From Heliocidaris erythrogramma (Eukaryota; Echinodermata; Echinoidea; Camarodonta; Echinometridae): a stretch of 64,000 bases of DNA. The notes under the pieces are model-generated. The model was given only the letters and a program-made list of their open reading frames with translations, made no database searches and was not told the DNA's origin. Where the stretch lies: NCBI GenBank assembly GCA_025617745.1, contig CM046870.1, positions 4,965,285-5,029,284 on the forward strand, in the 5' to 3' direction. The translations under genes were made by a program, and so were the position numbers. Below are positions 1 through 10,218 of the stretch, in pieces; position 1 is the first letter of the stretch; every line of letters starts with the position of its first letter.

Positions 1-950
1 GGAAAATAAAAGATTTGAATGCAAAATGCGTCTACATAGATCAAAAGAAATACTGGAATATATTCCATTTGAAATACCGATTAACTAACTATTGGATAGA
101 ACTATTATAACTTAAAACAAATCATCAATCCGAAGCGAGGAAATTCTTACCCAAAACGCAGCCCGGCCTCTCGCAGCAGTAGGTCATGTGCCTTGTCAGG
201 AAACCGCCAAGTTATATATATAGGCAACTTTTCTATGGGGAAATTTTGATCATCCCGACAGAGAACGTCTTGTTAAAAGGGATATCAGTACTCAGTTTTC
301 CAATATCGCGGATTTTTTTCCCCAATCATTTTCAACCTTTGAATAACAAAACTTATAGTACGTAATCAATAGTTATTCAGAAATCAAGGTACAGCACGCC
401 AATACCACCCATCCCCGTTAGTTCTCCCACTAAGTTAAAAAGTAGTTATATTAAAAGCATAATGACACTGGACAAATGATGATAATCGATATTTACCAGG
501 GTTACTTATAGTTAAAGAAGTATGAATAGCTCTTGCTATTACAGTGGACGAATCTCAGCACTTATTGCGGATTTGTAATAAATTTTGCAAATTTTCTGAC
601 GTATCAATATTGTCCTGCTGTCAGGAGAAACGCAATTATTGAATGATGAGGAAGATGAAACCCGATTGCAGTAACTAGTGCGATAATGATTGACGGAAGG
701 ACACCACCGTTACAAGACCTTTAAAACTCTATGTCGTGTGTTTTGTGATCTGTTTTTCAGTGCAGTGAGATAATTATTTGCAGATAATATATTTAGAAAT
801 CCTGAATAAAATGCTGAATTAATAAATCCTATGTCTATCACATCTCCTACGATAAATTATTTATAAAGTTTGTTACCCTATCATGTTTCATTTAATGTAT
901 TTTATTTATCTATCCATAAATCTATCCATAAATCGGAATAAAAAGTCGTG
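1..950. other. AT-rich intergenic sequence, no gene seen
   Basis: I see no open frame of convincing composition, no splice-bounded exon and no clear repeat boundary here. The stretch ends in short TA-rich runs that lead into the repeat block from about 950. Confidence 0.5.
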
Positions 951-1085
951 TATATATATATATAAACGACTAATGGGTACATTAGGAGGACAGTTTTTGT
1001 TCTTTTTCTTTGTTCAACTGTCGACCTAATGTAGGGGTCGCTATTATGACGGAATAAACTGCATTGTTAGGTGTCGACTTAATGT

Positions 1086-1133
1086 ACCCGTTAGTCAAAT
1101 ATATTAATATATATATATATACATATATATATA

Positions 1134-1165
<32 letters not shown>
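1086..1165. repeat. (TA)n microsatellite
   Basis: Long alternating TA tract with a few CA interruptions. It abuts the hammerhead-like repeat at 1167-1314, and another TA run follows that repeat at about 1314-1338, so the repeat is enclosed by TA tracts on both sides. Translations across it (Ile/Tyr runs) are low-complexity artefacts. Confidence 0.85.
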
Positions 1166-1166
<1 letters not shown>

Positions 1167-1169
<3 letters not shown>

Positions 1170-1314
1170 GATATTTCATAACCGCGTGTTGGAAAAGCAT
1201 GAAGAGAGATACAATTAATGAATTCCAGAGAAGACATTGGTAATGCATTGAATTCCAACTTTTATATTTATTTTCACCAAATTTTCGATCCTCACGGATC
1301 TTCCTCAGGGTAAT
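1167..1314 (-). mobile_element. Penelope-like terminal fragment (copy 1), hammerhead-like core
   Basis: The reverse complement matches 34071-34215 along almost its whole length, so this is a dispersed repeat present twice in opposite orientations. Read on the minus strand, it starts with a CTGAGGA box, a GATCC/GGATC stem closed by a GTGA loop, GAAA, and the palindrome AATT. Penelope-like elements carry hammerhead ribozymes in their terminal repeats and often lie beside TA tracts, which fits, but no reverse transcriptase or GIY-YIG frame is attached here. The family name is an inference. Confidence 0.5.
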
Positions 1315-1349
1315 TATATATATATATATATATATATAATTTATATACA

Positions 1350-1806
1350 ATGTGTATTTGATTATGCTAATGCGGCATGGTACTGCAGTCTAGGCAAGGT
1401 GGATCAAAACAAGTTAAAAATAATTCAAAATAAGATTGTAAGATTTATCAATCACTTACCACCAAGAACACACATTGGGAAGAGTGAACTTGAAACAGCT
1501 GGTCTTCTTCATGTAAACCTTAGATCACAACAACTTTTAATTCACCATGTACATAAGATTTTTACTCTAATGCAGATCACTATATTTCAAATAATTTTAC
1601 TCGCTCTTCAAGTGTTCATGGGCATGACACTAGAAATAGTCAATTTATTGCGTAGTGCCTAAGCGGAAAGGTAAAATTGGAAATTCCTTTTATTTTAACG
1701 GTATTCTTTTCTGGAATTCCCTCCCAAATCATGTTAAGTCAGTTAAGAATTTTTTACATTTTAAAAGGGTATTGAAGCATCATCTGAAAAATGTGTCTAC
1801 TCCATA
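1350..1806 (+). pseudogene. LINE reverse transcriptase C-terminal fragment (CR1/L2-like)
   Basis: Conceptual translation in shifting frames gives the usual tail of a CR1/L2-type non-LTR reverse transcriptase: a YANAAW-like start, then LKIIQNKIVRFI, a THIGKSEL segment, and later the FWNSLPNHVKS...FKRVLKHHL motif ending near 1806. At least two frame changes and an in-frame stop break it, so it is a decayed fragment. The uninterrupted part is 1399-1662. It may belong to the same insertion as the 5' part at 2280-3545, but the order is reversed (tail before head), so two insertions are more likely. Confidence 0.7.
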
Positions 1807-2186
1807 ACTATATTTCTCCTCTCCTTTTTGTAGCTCAGATGGGTTTTTCCTATATTATATGACTTATATAACCAACGTTTATTATCGATAGTTTCATTAT
1901 GATTTTCTGTATATAGTTTTTTCCGTTGAGTAAGTCTTGTTTTCACATTTATGTAATCTTCGCCTACTTTATAGAAATGTTATGTTTTATTTTGCTACTT
2001 TAGTACATTCTTATTACTTGTCGTACGTGTACGATAGTCTTGTAGCCGTACTAATGTGTTTTCCTAGTGTATTTTTTAATCAGTTATTTAGGTAAGGACC
2101 CCATTGGAAATAAGCCATTTCGGCTTTCATGGGCTATCCTGTCATGGTACCTGGTTATGTTTGTATTGCAATATACCTGACGAATA

Positions 2187-2216
2187 TTATATATATATAT
2201 AATTATATATATATAT
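2187..2216. repeat. (TA)n tract
   Basis: Short TA microsatellite downstream of the LINE tail. The 380 bases between that tail and this tract contain nothing recognisable and are probably LINE 3' UTR. Confidence 0.6.
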
Positions 2217-2279
2217 TGCTATCTTCGAATTTTTATTCCGATTCTTTCTAACATAATAATACCAACTTTCTTTTATGAC

Positions 2280-3545
2280 ATCAGAACAATTGTTCTAATA
2301 GGTTTTTGCAACTGATGAATTCATATGGATTTTGTTATTTTATAAACAATCCCACTAGAATTAGGCCTAATGTACACTCCTCAACTTTAATTGATAATAC
2401 CTTTTCTAATATACACTGTAAAAAGATAACTGGAGGACTGTTATGCTCAAAAGTATCGGACCACTTTCCTATATTTACTCTTGGTGAAAAATTAATGTCT
2501 CATTTTAAATCACCACAAAATTTGTATGTATCGGAAAGAGACTCCTCACAATATTGAAATGTTAAAACAAGACTTAGCCATGGAAGAATAGAATGATATT
2601 CTTAATACAGATGATGTGAATATTGCATATGCAAATTTTAATTCAAAGCTACAAGTTTATTACAGTAAATATATTCCATTAGTAAGAAATAAATATACAC
2701 GTAATAAACCTATCAATCCATGGATAACTAAAGGCATACTTAAATCAATCAAAACAAGAAATCGACTTTATAAACAACATTTGAATAACCCCACGGATAC
2801 AAGTTCACTTATTTATAAAACATACCGTAACAAATTAACAAATTTTTTTCTCTCGCAAATTACACTTTTCAAACAACTTACAAAATCCAACTCGAGCGCA
2901 ACATGGAAAGTTATAAAAAAATTATGGGAACCAAAAGTAACACTTTACCAAAAGATGATTTTTACTTTTAATGGTAACACAATTGCAGATTCTAAAGACT
3001 ATGCCGATTGCTTTAATATTTTTTTCCACGAATATTGGTCCTAAACTTCAGCGGCTGCCAAAATTGCTACTCCAAGTAATGCTCATACAGAATTCTTTTC
3101 AGAACCGACTCAGGCATCTCTCGTTTTAATCCCACCAACTCCAATGAAATAATTAATATTATTAAATCATTAAATGCTTGGAAATCCCAAGGTAATGTTA
3201 CAATAAGTAGTTCACTTTTAAAGGAAATAATCCATTTCATTGCTGACCTACTAACAAACATATTTAATCAGTCTTTACAGTTAGGTATATTTCCTGACTT
3301 GTTCAAAATAGCCAAATTTAACTCCAATTTTAAAAAAGGATGACGAACATGAAATCAGTTATTACCCCAGTATATCCAAAATATTTGACAAAATTGTTTA
3401 TAATAGATTATACAGCTTTTTAAACCTCCGTAAGGTACTAAATCCAAACTAATACGGTTTTAGAAAAAAATCATTTCACTGACCTAGCTCTAGTCCAAAT
3501 TTATGATAAAATTACAGACGCCATTGCAAAAAAGGACATGTTATT
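2280..3545 (+). pseudogene. LINE endonuclease end, linker and start of reverse transcriptase
   Basis: The order is that of a CR1/L2-like LINE. First comes the end of the apurinic-type endonuclease (GFCYFINNPTRI, then SSTLIDNTFSN, then KVSDHFPIF; this SDH is the conserved catalytic His region) at 2306-2540. Next is a basic linker (NPWITKGILKSIKTRNRLYK) at 2616-3040. The first RT blocks follow (NEIINIIKSLNAWKSQG, a broken YYPSISKIFDKIVYNRLY segment, NQYGFRKKS) to about 3540, where a T-run truncates it. Several frameshifts and stops make it non-functional. The catalytic YxDD region is absent. Confidence 0.8.
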
Positions 3546-3679
3546 TTTTTTTTTTTTCATTTGTTCCCCTCCACAGGGATTTTATTGATTCTCAAACAGC
3601 ATGATATATGTAATTGAACAACAATTTTGCTACAAACATGTACTACATGTACATTGAAATCAATGAACTATCAAGTTAA

Positions 3680-4197
3680 AGAGGAAGTCCACCCCGCTAC
3701 CAACTCGGCTTCAACAGAAGCAGGGAGACTTTTTAAAAAAGGGGGAAAACAGATCAACGATAGCCCGAGCAGAAATCCGATAAGAAATAAGAAAGCCATA
3801 AAATCCCCGAAGCTGAAACCAATCAAACACAAATTGGCAACTCCGTGACGCATCCCGCGATGTCCTCCCCCACCCACCCCGCACCGAAGAAATCACAAAT
3901 TTCCATTTTCTTCAAAGAAAACATTCCACCACACGTGCACCCCAAACACAATTATACGACACAAATCCACTCCCTAACCATAAAAAGAGCAAGAAAATGG
4001 AAATCAATGTAATGCCGTGAACAGAGCAAATGGGAAAGGAGCCCGCAAGACACGTCACGGAGCCGCTAACCTGCGCCCGACCGATCACAACCCCCCAAAA
4101 CCCACAACTTCCCTACCCCTCCTGGACCGTGCTAAAACCGCCCTCTCAATCCCTCCGTCCCTCCCAAAACCAACTCCATATCAGGGTGGACTTTCAC
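3680..4197. mobile_element. TTAA-type inverted-repeat element (diverged)
   Basis: It begins right after TTAA with AGAGGAAGTCCACCCC and ends with CAGGGTGGACTTTCACT, so the ends are inverted repeats of the AAGTCCACCC type seen at 20036-20633 and 22152-22743. A block near 3820-3845 (caatcaaacacaaattggcaa) recurs at about 28388, which links it to that fragment. The right TTAA is decayed. Short frames inside it (both strands) have no recognisable product. Confidence 0.6.
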
Positions 4198-4439
4198 TCC
4201 AATGATACAACAATTTACGTATGACAATCATTCGGTAAAAAGATTTTTAAACCAAACCATTTTTTTTCAATTTCCATTGCTTAAAAGTTTGATATATATT
4301 TCTCATTGTAATAATAGCTTGATATTGATGCTTTGATTATACTAAACTCAGGAATTATCTTATGTATTTTACAATTATATATGGTTTTTTCATTATAATC
4401 AGGATACAGTTAATTGCAAGGTTATTTATACCTGTAAAT

Positions 4440-6907
4440 CCAAATATTTTATTTTCAGGTGATATCTCTCGCCGGTTTCAGTCAAGATCCAGTCCTATAA
4501 CTTATCCCAAATATTATTAACATGCCTACACTCATAATATAAATGTACAACTTGTACCTTATAAATCTGTACAAAAATCAATACCCAGATATTTGAAGTA
4601 TTCGTCAAAAACCCAGGTTAAATTTCGATTTAATACTATTTTATCTCCTTTTTTTTGTACCGTCATATCCATATTACCCTTGTCTTATGAATTTTAACTT
4701 TTAACCCGGACATTGCAGCGTATTCATCTAAATTATTCAATGCAATATTCAATTCAACCGAAGTACCGTTTAAAGTGAGTAGAGTATCATCTGCATACTG
4801 AATCAATTTCATTTTTTATTAGATATTCCTATTCCAGTAATGGAGTTGGACTTTCTAAATATAATTCCAAGTATTTCGGCACACAATAAAAAAATATAAG
4901 GAGACAATGGATCTCCTTAACGACACCCTCTCTTTATTCGAAATATTGATGTAAGATGTCCATTTACCACAATACATGACTGAATATTCTCATAGAAAAC
5001 GTTAAACCATTGTATAATTGAAGGGCCGAAATTGAAGAAACTTAAATTTTATATGATAAAGTCATGAGAAATCGAGTCAAACGCCTTTTCGAAATCTATT
5101 CGGACCAATAAACCGGGAATATCATTTACATCAGCGTACAATCGTAGATCGTAAAACAAACGGATATTATCTCCAATAAAGCGTCCTGCCATAAAACCTT
5201 TCTGATTCTCATGTATAATGAGAGGGAGCACATTTTAAGTCAATTTGCAATACAAGCCGAAGCTATTGTATATGTTACATGCAACAAAGATAGTGTCTTT
5301 CTTTATTACCTTTTGGAATGAGAGATATCACTCCGAGTTTTGGGATCTGGGACATGTTTCCCGACATAAAAGCAAAATTCAAATATCTGAGCATAAAAAT
5401 ATTGATTTCCTTCCAAAAGTGTTTGAAAAATTCAACTGTATAGCAATCTAAATCTATTATTTTTCATGTTCAACAGTGATTGTTGCACTTCCTCCATTGT
5501 AAGCTCTCCTTCCAGAGATTGAGATAAAGAATTTGTTAACTTGGGTATGTCTGAGTAATCTAAAATCGTGTTCAAGTCCATATCAACAACATCATTCTTT
5601 AGGTACAATTCAGAATATAACCGTAAAATCTCTGACTGAATAATTCTTGCAAAATGATAGTTTTGTTTTCGTTATCGATGAATTTATTTGTTTGTTCACA
5701 GCATTTCTCTTTTCCAGATTTAAAAAAATATTTAGACGGTTTTTCGCCAAATTCCATCCATTTAACTCTTGATCTCATCTTTAAACCATCTATTTTTCTT
5801 TTCTTAATGTACGTCAGCTTTCTTCTTTTCCAGTATATCTAAACATTTCTTCCTGTCGTTTTCTTTTAACAAAGTTATTTCCAATGCTACAATTTCCTTC
5901 TCTAAATCGTTTTCTAAATCTATTATTTTTTCGTTCTTACTGAATACGAAATTGTTTCACCTATTATTATGGTCAATAAAGTGCCAAAGAATAATTGATC
6001 GTTAATAACAAATGCACAATGTTTATCACAGTATTTGTCATGAGATACAGTTGTTTTGTCGTCATAAGTTTACAACATAAGTTTCAACTGTTTCTGCAAT
6101 AACTTGTCAAATGCTATTTGAATAACCATCATCTTTCAATAAGGAGTTGTTAAATTTCCAGTAACTTGGACCAATTTTGCAATGGTTTAAATATAACGAT
6201 ATATTGACCAAATCCCGGTAACACCTCTACACTATCAGTTACTGACAATAGTTCTTCATGAAGCTACACCAAAAAGTAATCTAATCTGGCAGCCTTGAAA
6301 GGAGAAGGTTGGCGCCATGTAAATACTTTATCACTTCCATGTAATTCTCTCCATGGGTCTATCAACTCTAAGTTAATCTTCATCTGATCGACCATTTTTT
6401 TTAATTTATTTTTTTTTTTGCATTAGGATTATTAAGACAAATATAATTGTATGTATCCTTTTTAAAATCTTGAACCAAATTCCAGTCCCCACATAAAATT
6501 GTGAATGGATTATTAAAATCTAGTATAAGTTTTTCAGTTTCTGAATAAAAAATGTCATTATCAGTATTAGGGCCATACAAGGTCATTAGTGTTACGTTAT
6601 AATCAGACATCTGCATATCTAAAGCAACATAATTTCCACCATTAAATTATTCTGTTCTTTTGACTTTAAATGGTACATCATCTCGAAAAAGAATAGCAAC
6701 GCCCCTTGCATTTGATGTTTTGCTGCTAAAAAAAACAATTGTTTCCCGATAATAATTTTTAAAAGCTTCCTTTTCAGTAACAAAATGAGTGTCTTGTAAA
6801 CAACATATATTATACTTCTTTGATCTCAATAACTCAAAAACATCGCTCCGTTTCTCTTCATTTCCTAAACCTCGACAGTTCAGAAAAACGATCTTTATAC
6901 TATTCAT
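4440..6907 (-). pseudogene. L1/Tx1-like LINE ORF2, endonuclease to reverse transcriptase
   Basis: On the minus strand the endonuclease starts at 6907 with MNSIKIVFLNCRGLGNEEKR and continues CCLQDTHF, GVAILFRDDV (to about 6660). A frame change follows, then TLYGPNTDND and FTILCGDWNLV (6616-6401), and DPWRELHGSDKVFTWRQ and RLDYFLV (about 6380-6240). RT blocks appear at 5231-5049 (QKGFMAGRFIGDNIRL, GLLVRIDFEKAFDS) and further down to YFKYLGIDF near 4610. These are the L1/Tx1 hallmarks, distinct from the CR1-like fragments nearby. Many stops and frameshifts; the C-terminal zinc-knuckle domain is missing. Region 4210-4440 is AT-rich with no clear feature. Confidence 0.8.
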
Positions 6908-7329
6908 AAGATTCTTTGCTTATCATTATGCTATGAACATCAAGAAAGTCCCGTGGAGTTTACTGATTCTTCAACATCAAAGCAGAACAAAATTACAACA
7001 ATAAAAGACAGGTAACAAGTGCCGTTGCCACTTCTCATAAACAAAGTATAAGAACCTAAGATCGCCGTCTTTAAAAAGTATCAAATTTAGAATTAGACTG
7101 TGGTTCAGGTTTAGACTTATAAGCTGAAAACGAAAAGCAATTTAAAAAAATAGAATTAACATTACACAATGTGATCATGGTGTATTTATACACAGTGTTC
7201 ACTTTTAAAAACAATCACAAAGAGGCCTGACTTTTATCTAAAAGAGAGCAGGAGCATTGTGATTTTTTATTTAAATATAAAAATAACCAACTTCCTTTAT
7301 TTATTTAATATATTATTTATTTATTTAAT

Positions 7330-7930
7330 ATAAACAGTACCATTCACACATACCCTCCCCGTCTTTCAGAACATTTTCATCAAACAAACTCAAAATTATT
7401 AATAACGCATAAATCAATAAGACACCATGGCCCTGACTTGTGGAATAATCTACCCACAACAGTTAAAATGTGCTCCACAATTTACTCTTTCAAAGTGACT
7501 ATGAAGCGTAATCTAATATCCTTATACTCAAATCCACCACATTGACCATCTATGTAAAATTATAGTATTTTATTGATTATTGATCCAAAAAAAACTCCTG
7601 AATACATCTTGACCCCACCGCTAAATGCACTTGCACTGCACCCTCGTGACCTCTTTTCTCCATTTTTTTTTTTGTTGTTCTATGTCGCTTATTTAATTTG
7701 AGGCCGCCATCGACATCAAGCAAGTCGCTCATGATGACGGTCTCCTACGTTCACAAATCCTGTTAATTGTAAAATGTTTCCCATATTGTATAATATTTTC
7801 TTTGTATCAAGAAGTTAATTGATAATGTCTGACAATGTTTTTATATATTTCTTTCTGTAATACATGTATTATTATATTTTGTACCATGCTATTGAACGCA
7901 GAAATGAAATCAATCAAACAAACAAACACA
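7330..7930 (+). pseudogene. LINE 3' end with short RT tail and 3' UTR
   Basis: A frame ending at the TGA near 7543 reads HGPDLWNNLPTTVKMCSTIY then SFKVTMKRNLI, the typical last residues of a CR1/L2-like reverse transcriptase. The following 380 bases match 55880-56130 (shared blocks include gttcacaaat and the terminal gacgcagaaat/gaacgcagaaat), so this is a repeated LINE 3' UTR. It ends in short tandem CAAA repeats, as CR1-like elements do. Everything upstream is missing, meaning 5' truncation. Confidence 0.7.
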
Positions 7931-7967
7931 CATATATATATATAAATAATTTCTTGGTACTACAAAA

Positions 7968-8232
7968 TTTCAATATGGCACGAAAAAGAGACGTGATAAC
8001 GAAGCTTTTCGACCTGCACTCCTCAGGTTATCACGCAGGTATATAACAAATTACTTGAAATCAACTATATTATACTCGGTAAACCCGGAGTATAATATAA
8101 TATCTAGGTTGCGTCCGGGTTTACCGAGTATAATATAGTTGATTTCAAGTAATTTGTTATATACCTGCGTGATAACCTGATGAGTGCAGGTCGAAAAGCT
8201 TCGTTATCATGTCTCTTTTTCGTGCCATATTG

Positions 8233-8235
<3 letters not shown>
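7968..8235. repeat. 121-bp inverted repeat with hammerhead-like arms
   Basis: Left arm 7968-8088 and right arm 8115-8235 are reverse complements with only a few mismatches; the 26-base loop is AT-rich. The transcript of either strand would fold into a very long hairpin. Each arm contains the hammerhead-like motif described at 8168-8211. A TA tract starts immediately outside the right arm. The structure resembles two head-to-head copies of a Penelope-type terminal segment, but no protein frame is attached. Confidence 0.85.
8168..8211 (+). other. Hammerhead-like ribozyme motif
   Basis: In order: CGTGATAAC, CTGATGA, a nine-base segment GTGCAGGTC, GAAA, AGCTTC, GTTATCATG. The first and last blocks pair over nine positions (one G-U), as stem I. 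CTGATGA and GAAA are the conserved hammerhead core. AAGCTT after GA forms a loop-less palindromic stem III that could only close between two molecules, and TTC fits the NUH cleavage triplet. Stem II is weak (only the closing G-C pairs), so self-cleavage is doubtful. The mirrored arm has CTGAGGA instead of CTGATGA. Confidence 0.5.

Positions 8236-8266
<31 letters not shown>
8236..8266. repeat. (TA)n microsatellite
   Basis: Uninterrupted TA tract separating two independent large inverted repeats (7968-8235 and 8267-8408). Confidence 0.85.
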
Positions 8267-8269
<3 letters not shown>

Positions 8270-8408
8270 GCGAAAGGAAATGAGAGAATAATGGTTGCGT
8301 AACTTAAATCAAAGTTCCCCAGAGCTGTCCTCCCTTTTTGAAATTTTTTGCTCTGGGGAACTTTGATTTAAGTTACGCAACCATTATTCTCTCATTTCCT
8401 TTCGCATT
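8267..8408. repeat. 59-bp perfect inverted repeat, MITE-like hairpin
   Basis: Arms 8267-8325 and 8350-8408 are exact reverse complements over 59 bases, separated by 24 bases. TA-rich sequence flanks both ends (TA-tract left, tgtatatata right), so a TA-target element is possible. No coding capacity. Perfect arm identity implies a recent origin or gene conversion between arms. Confidence 0.85.
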
Positions 8409-8489
8409 GTATATATATTTCCACGAGAGTTGCCAAAGCTGTTGTATATATTATTTCCTCACAATATATATATATATATGGTTACATGT

Positions 8490-9021
8490 CGTTTTTCCGA
8501 AGGTTCGTATTTCCGAAGGTTCGTTTTTCCGAAGGTTCATAATTCCGAAGGTTCGTTATTCCGAAGGTTCGTTACTCCGAAGGTTCGTTTTTCCGAAGGT
8601 TCGTTTTTCCGAAGGTTCTTTTTTCCGAAAATGAAATAGGGTTCATAATTCCGAAGGTTCGTATTTCCGAAAATGAAAAAGGGTTCGTATTTCCGAAAAT
8701 GAAAAAGGGTTCGTATTTCCGAAAATGAAAAAGGGTTCGTATTTCCGAAAATGAAATAGGGTTCGTATTTCCGAAAATGAAAAAGGGTTCGTATTTCCGA
8801 AAATGAAATAGGGTTCGTATTTCCGAAAATGAAAAAGCGTTCGTATTTCCGAAAATGAAATAGGGTTCGTATTTCCGAAAATGAAATAGGGTTCGTATTT
8901 CCGAAAATGAAAAAGGGTTCGTATTTCCGAAAATGAAAAAGGGTTCGTATTTCCGAAAATGAAATAGGGTTCGTATTTCCGAAAATGAAAAAGGGTTCGT
9001 ATTTCCGAAAATAAAAAAGGG
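8490..9021. repeat. Minisatellite array, 16-bp then 26-bp TTCCGAA units (left arm)
   Basis: The outer part (8490-8635) is made of about nine 16-bp units of the form ttcgtttttccgaagg. The inner part (8640-9021) has about fourteen 26-bp units such as gggttcgtatttccgaaaa plus tgaaaaa, with two alternating variants (gaaaaag, gaaatag). Read from the other strand, the same unit order occurs at 12741-13290. The 238-aa frame across it on the minus strand is a repeat translation (FHFRKYEP / FIFGNTNP), not a protein. Confidence 0.9.
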
Positions 9022-9177
9022 TTTAAATTCAGAGAATACGGCGTCAATCCGTATTTTGGATAGGGAGGAGGGGAAAGACGGCCAAGTGTAAAGATATTCA
9101 TTTCGTACTCAATAATCATAACAATGATGATAACAATTATAATAAAATCCAGAGAAATAGCCATTATTATCGTAATT

Positions 9178-9290
9178 CCTATCAATATTATCATTATTAT
9201 TATTATGATTATTATTATTATAATTATTATTATTATCATCATTATTGTTATTATTATTAATATTATTATCATTATTATAATTGTTCCTAT
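9178..9290. repeat. (ATT)n microsatellite
   Basis: Imperfect trinucleotide ATT/ATC run that gives Ile-rich translations on both strands. No gene. Confidence 0.85.
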
Positions 9291-10068
9291 TATAATAACC
9301 AATATTTGTGAGCGAGCGTGGAGAGCGAGCGCCTCAGGAATACATGTTTCATTTCTCATAAAATGATATTACTTCGGTGATTAAAATACATACTGATGTA
9401 TTGAAGAAAGTGAATGATCGGATTCCGGATTAAATTTCCTACAACGAAATTGGCTTGAAGTTATTTATATAATGTATATACCGCTTTGGAAAATGAGACA
9501 CACCAAAGTTCCAAGTAGATCTTTACAAGCAGAAAATGGTCACGTAATGTTTTTGAAAGGGGGAGCTGATGCCTCTTGGCAGAATATCATACTCCCCGTT
9601 CGTACAATTTGCAAGCGAGCGAAGCGAGTTAGAAAAAACATAAAACCCTTTTTTATTGTAATGGAAATGCAATTTCGCCATCAAAAGACAAATATAGAAC
9701 ATGTAATAATGAGCCATGAATAATATAACTGAACCCTACTGCCGAATATGGAATATTTGGGCACTTCACTCGCCCTAATGAAGGGCGTTCCCTGTCCCAA
9801 ACTATTCCGTTTCTAAATCTTACGCGCTAGTGAGCAAGTAAAAAAAAGGAGATATTGTCTATAGAATAATGATTTTAGCCGACCATCTCGCTTCCCAAAA
9901 TAAAAGGATGTTCGGGCACCACGCTGCTGGATTCCAGCGAGCCAAACATTGACACTTTATTATCTTTAAGATGTAATTACTTCGTGAACATAAATTGTGA
10001 TTAAAAAAGTATAGTATGAAAAGTGTAAACTAAAAATAAGGTGGGGGCGTCCTGCTTCCCTAGCCCTC

Positions 10069-10218
10069 AGAGCCATCTATTACAGAGTTTGGCCAACTCG
10101 GATCCATGTAGGTAGCAATATGGCGCTTGTTGCTTTGTTAGGCAAGCACTAAACAAAGGAATATACGCCATGTTGTGCCCAAATAAACCGAGTTGGCCGA
10201 AGTCTGTAATATGGCTCT
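10069..10218. mobile_element. Small inverted-repeat element (MITE-like)
   Basis: The left end AGAGCCATCTATTACAGA and following TTTGGCCAACTCGG are mirrored by CCGAGTTGGCC and TCTGTAATATGGCTCT at the right end, giving arms of about 32 bases around an 85-base centre. No coding capacity. Confidence 0.7.

Noticed and set aside
8643-9359. 238-aa minus-strand open frame
   Set aside because: It is the translation of 26-bp minisatellite units (FHFRKYEP, FIFGNTNP) plus an ATT run; the frame stays open because the 26-bp unit contains no stop in any phase used.
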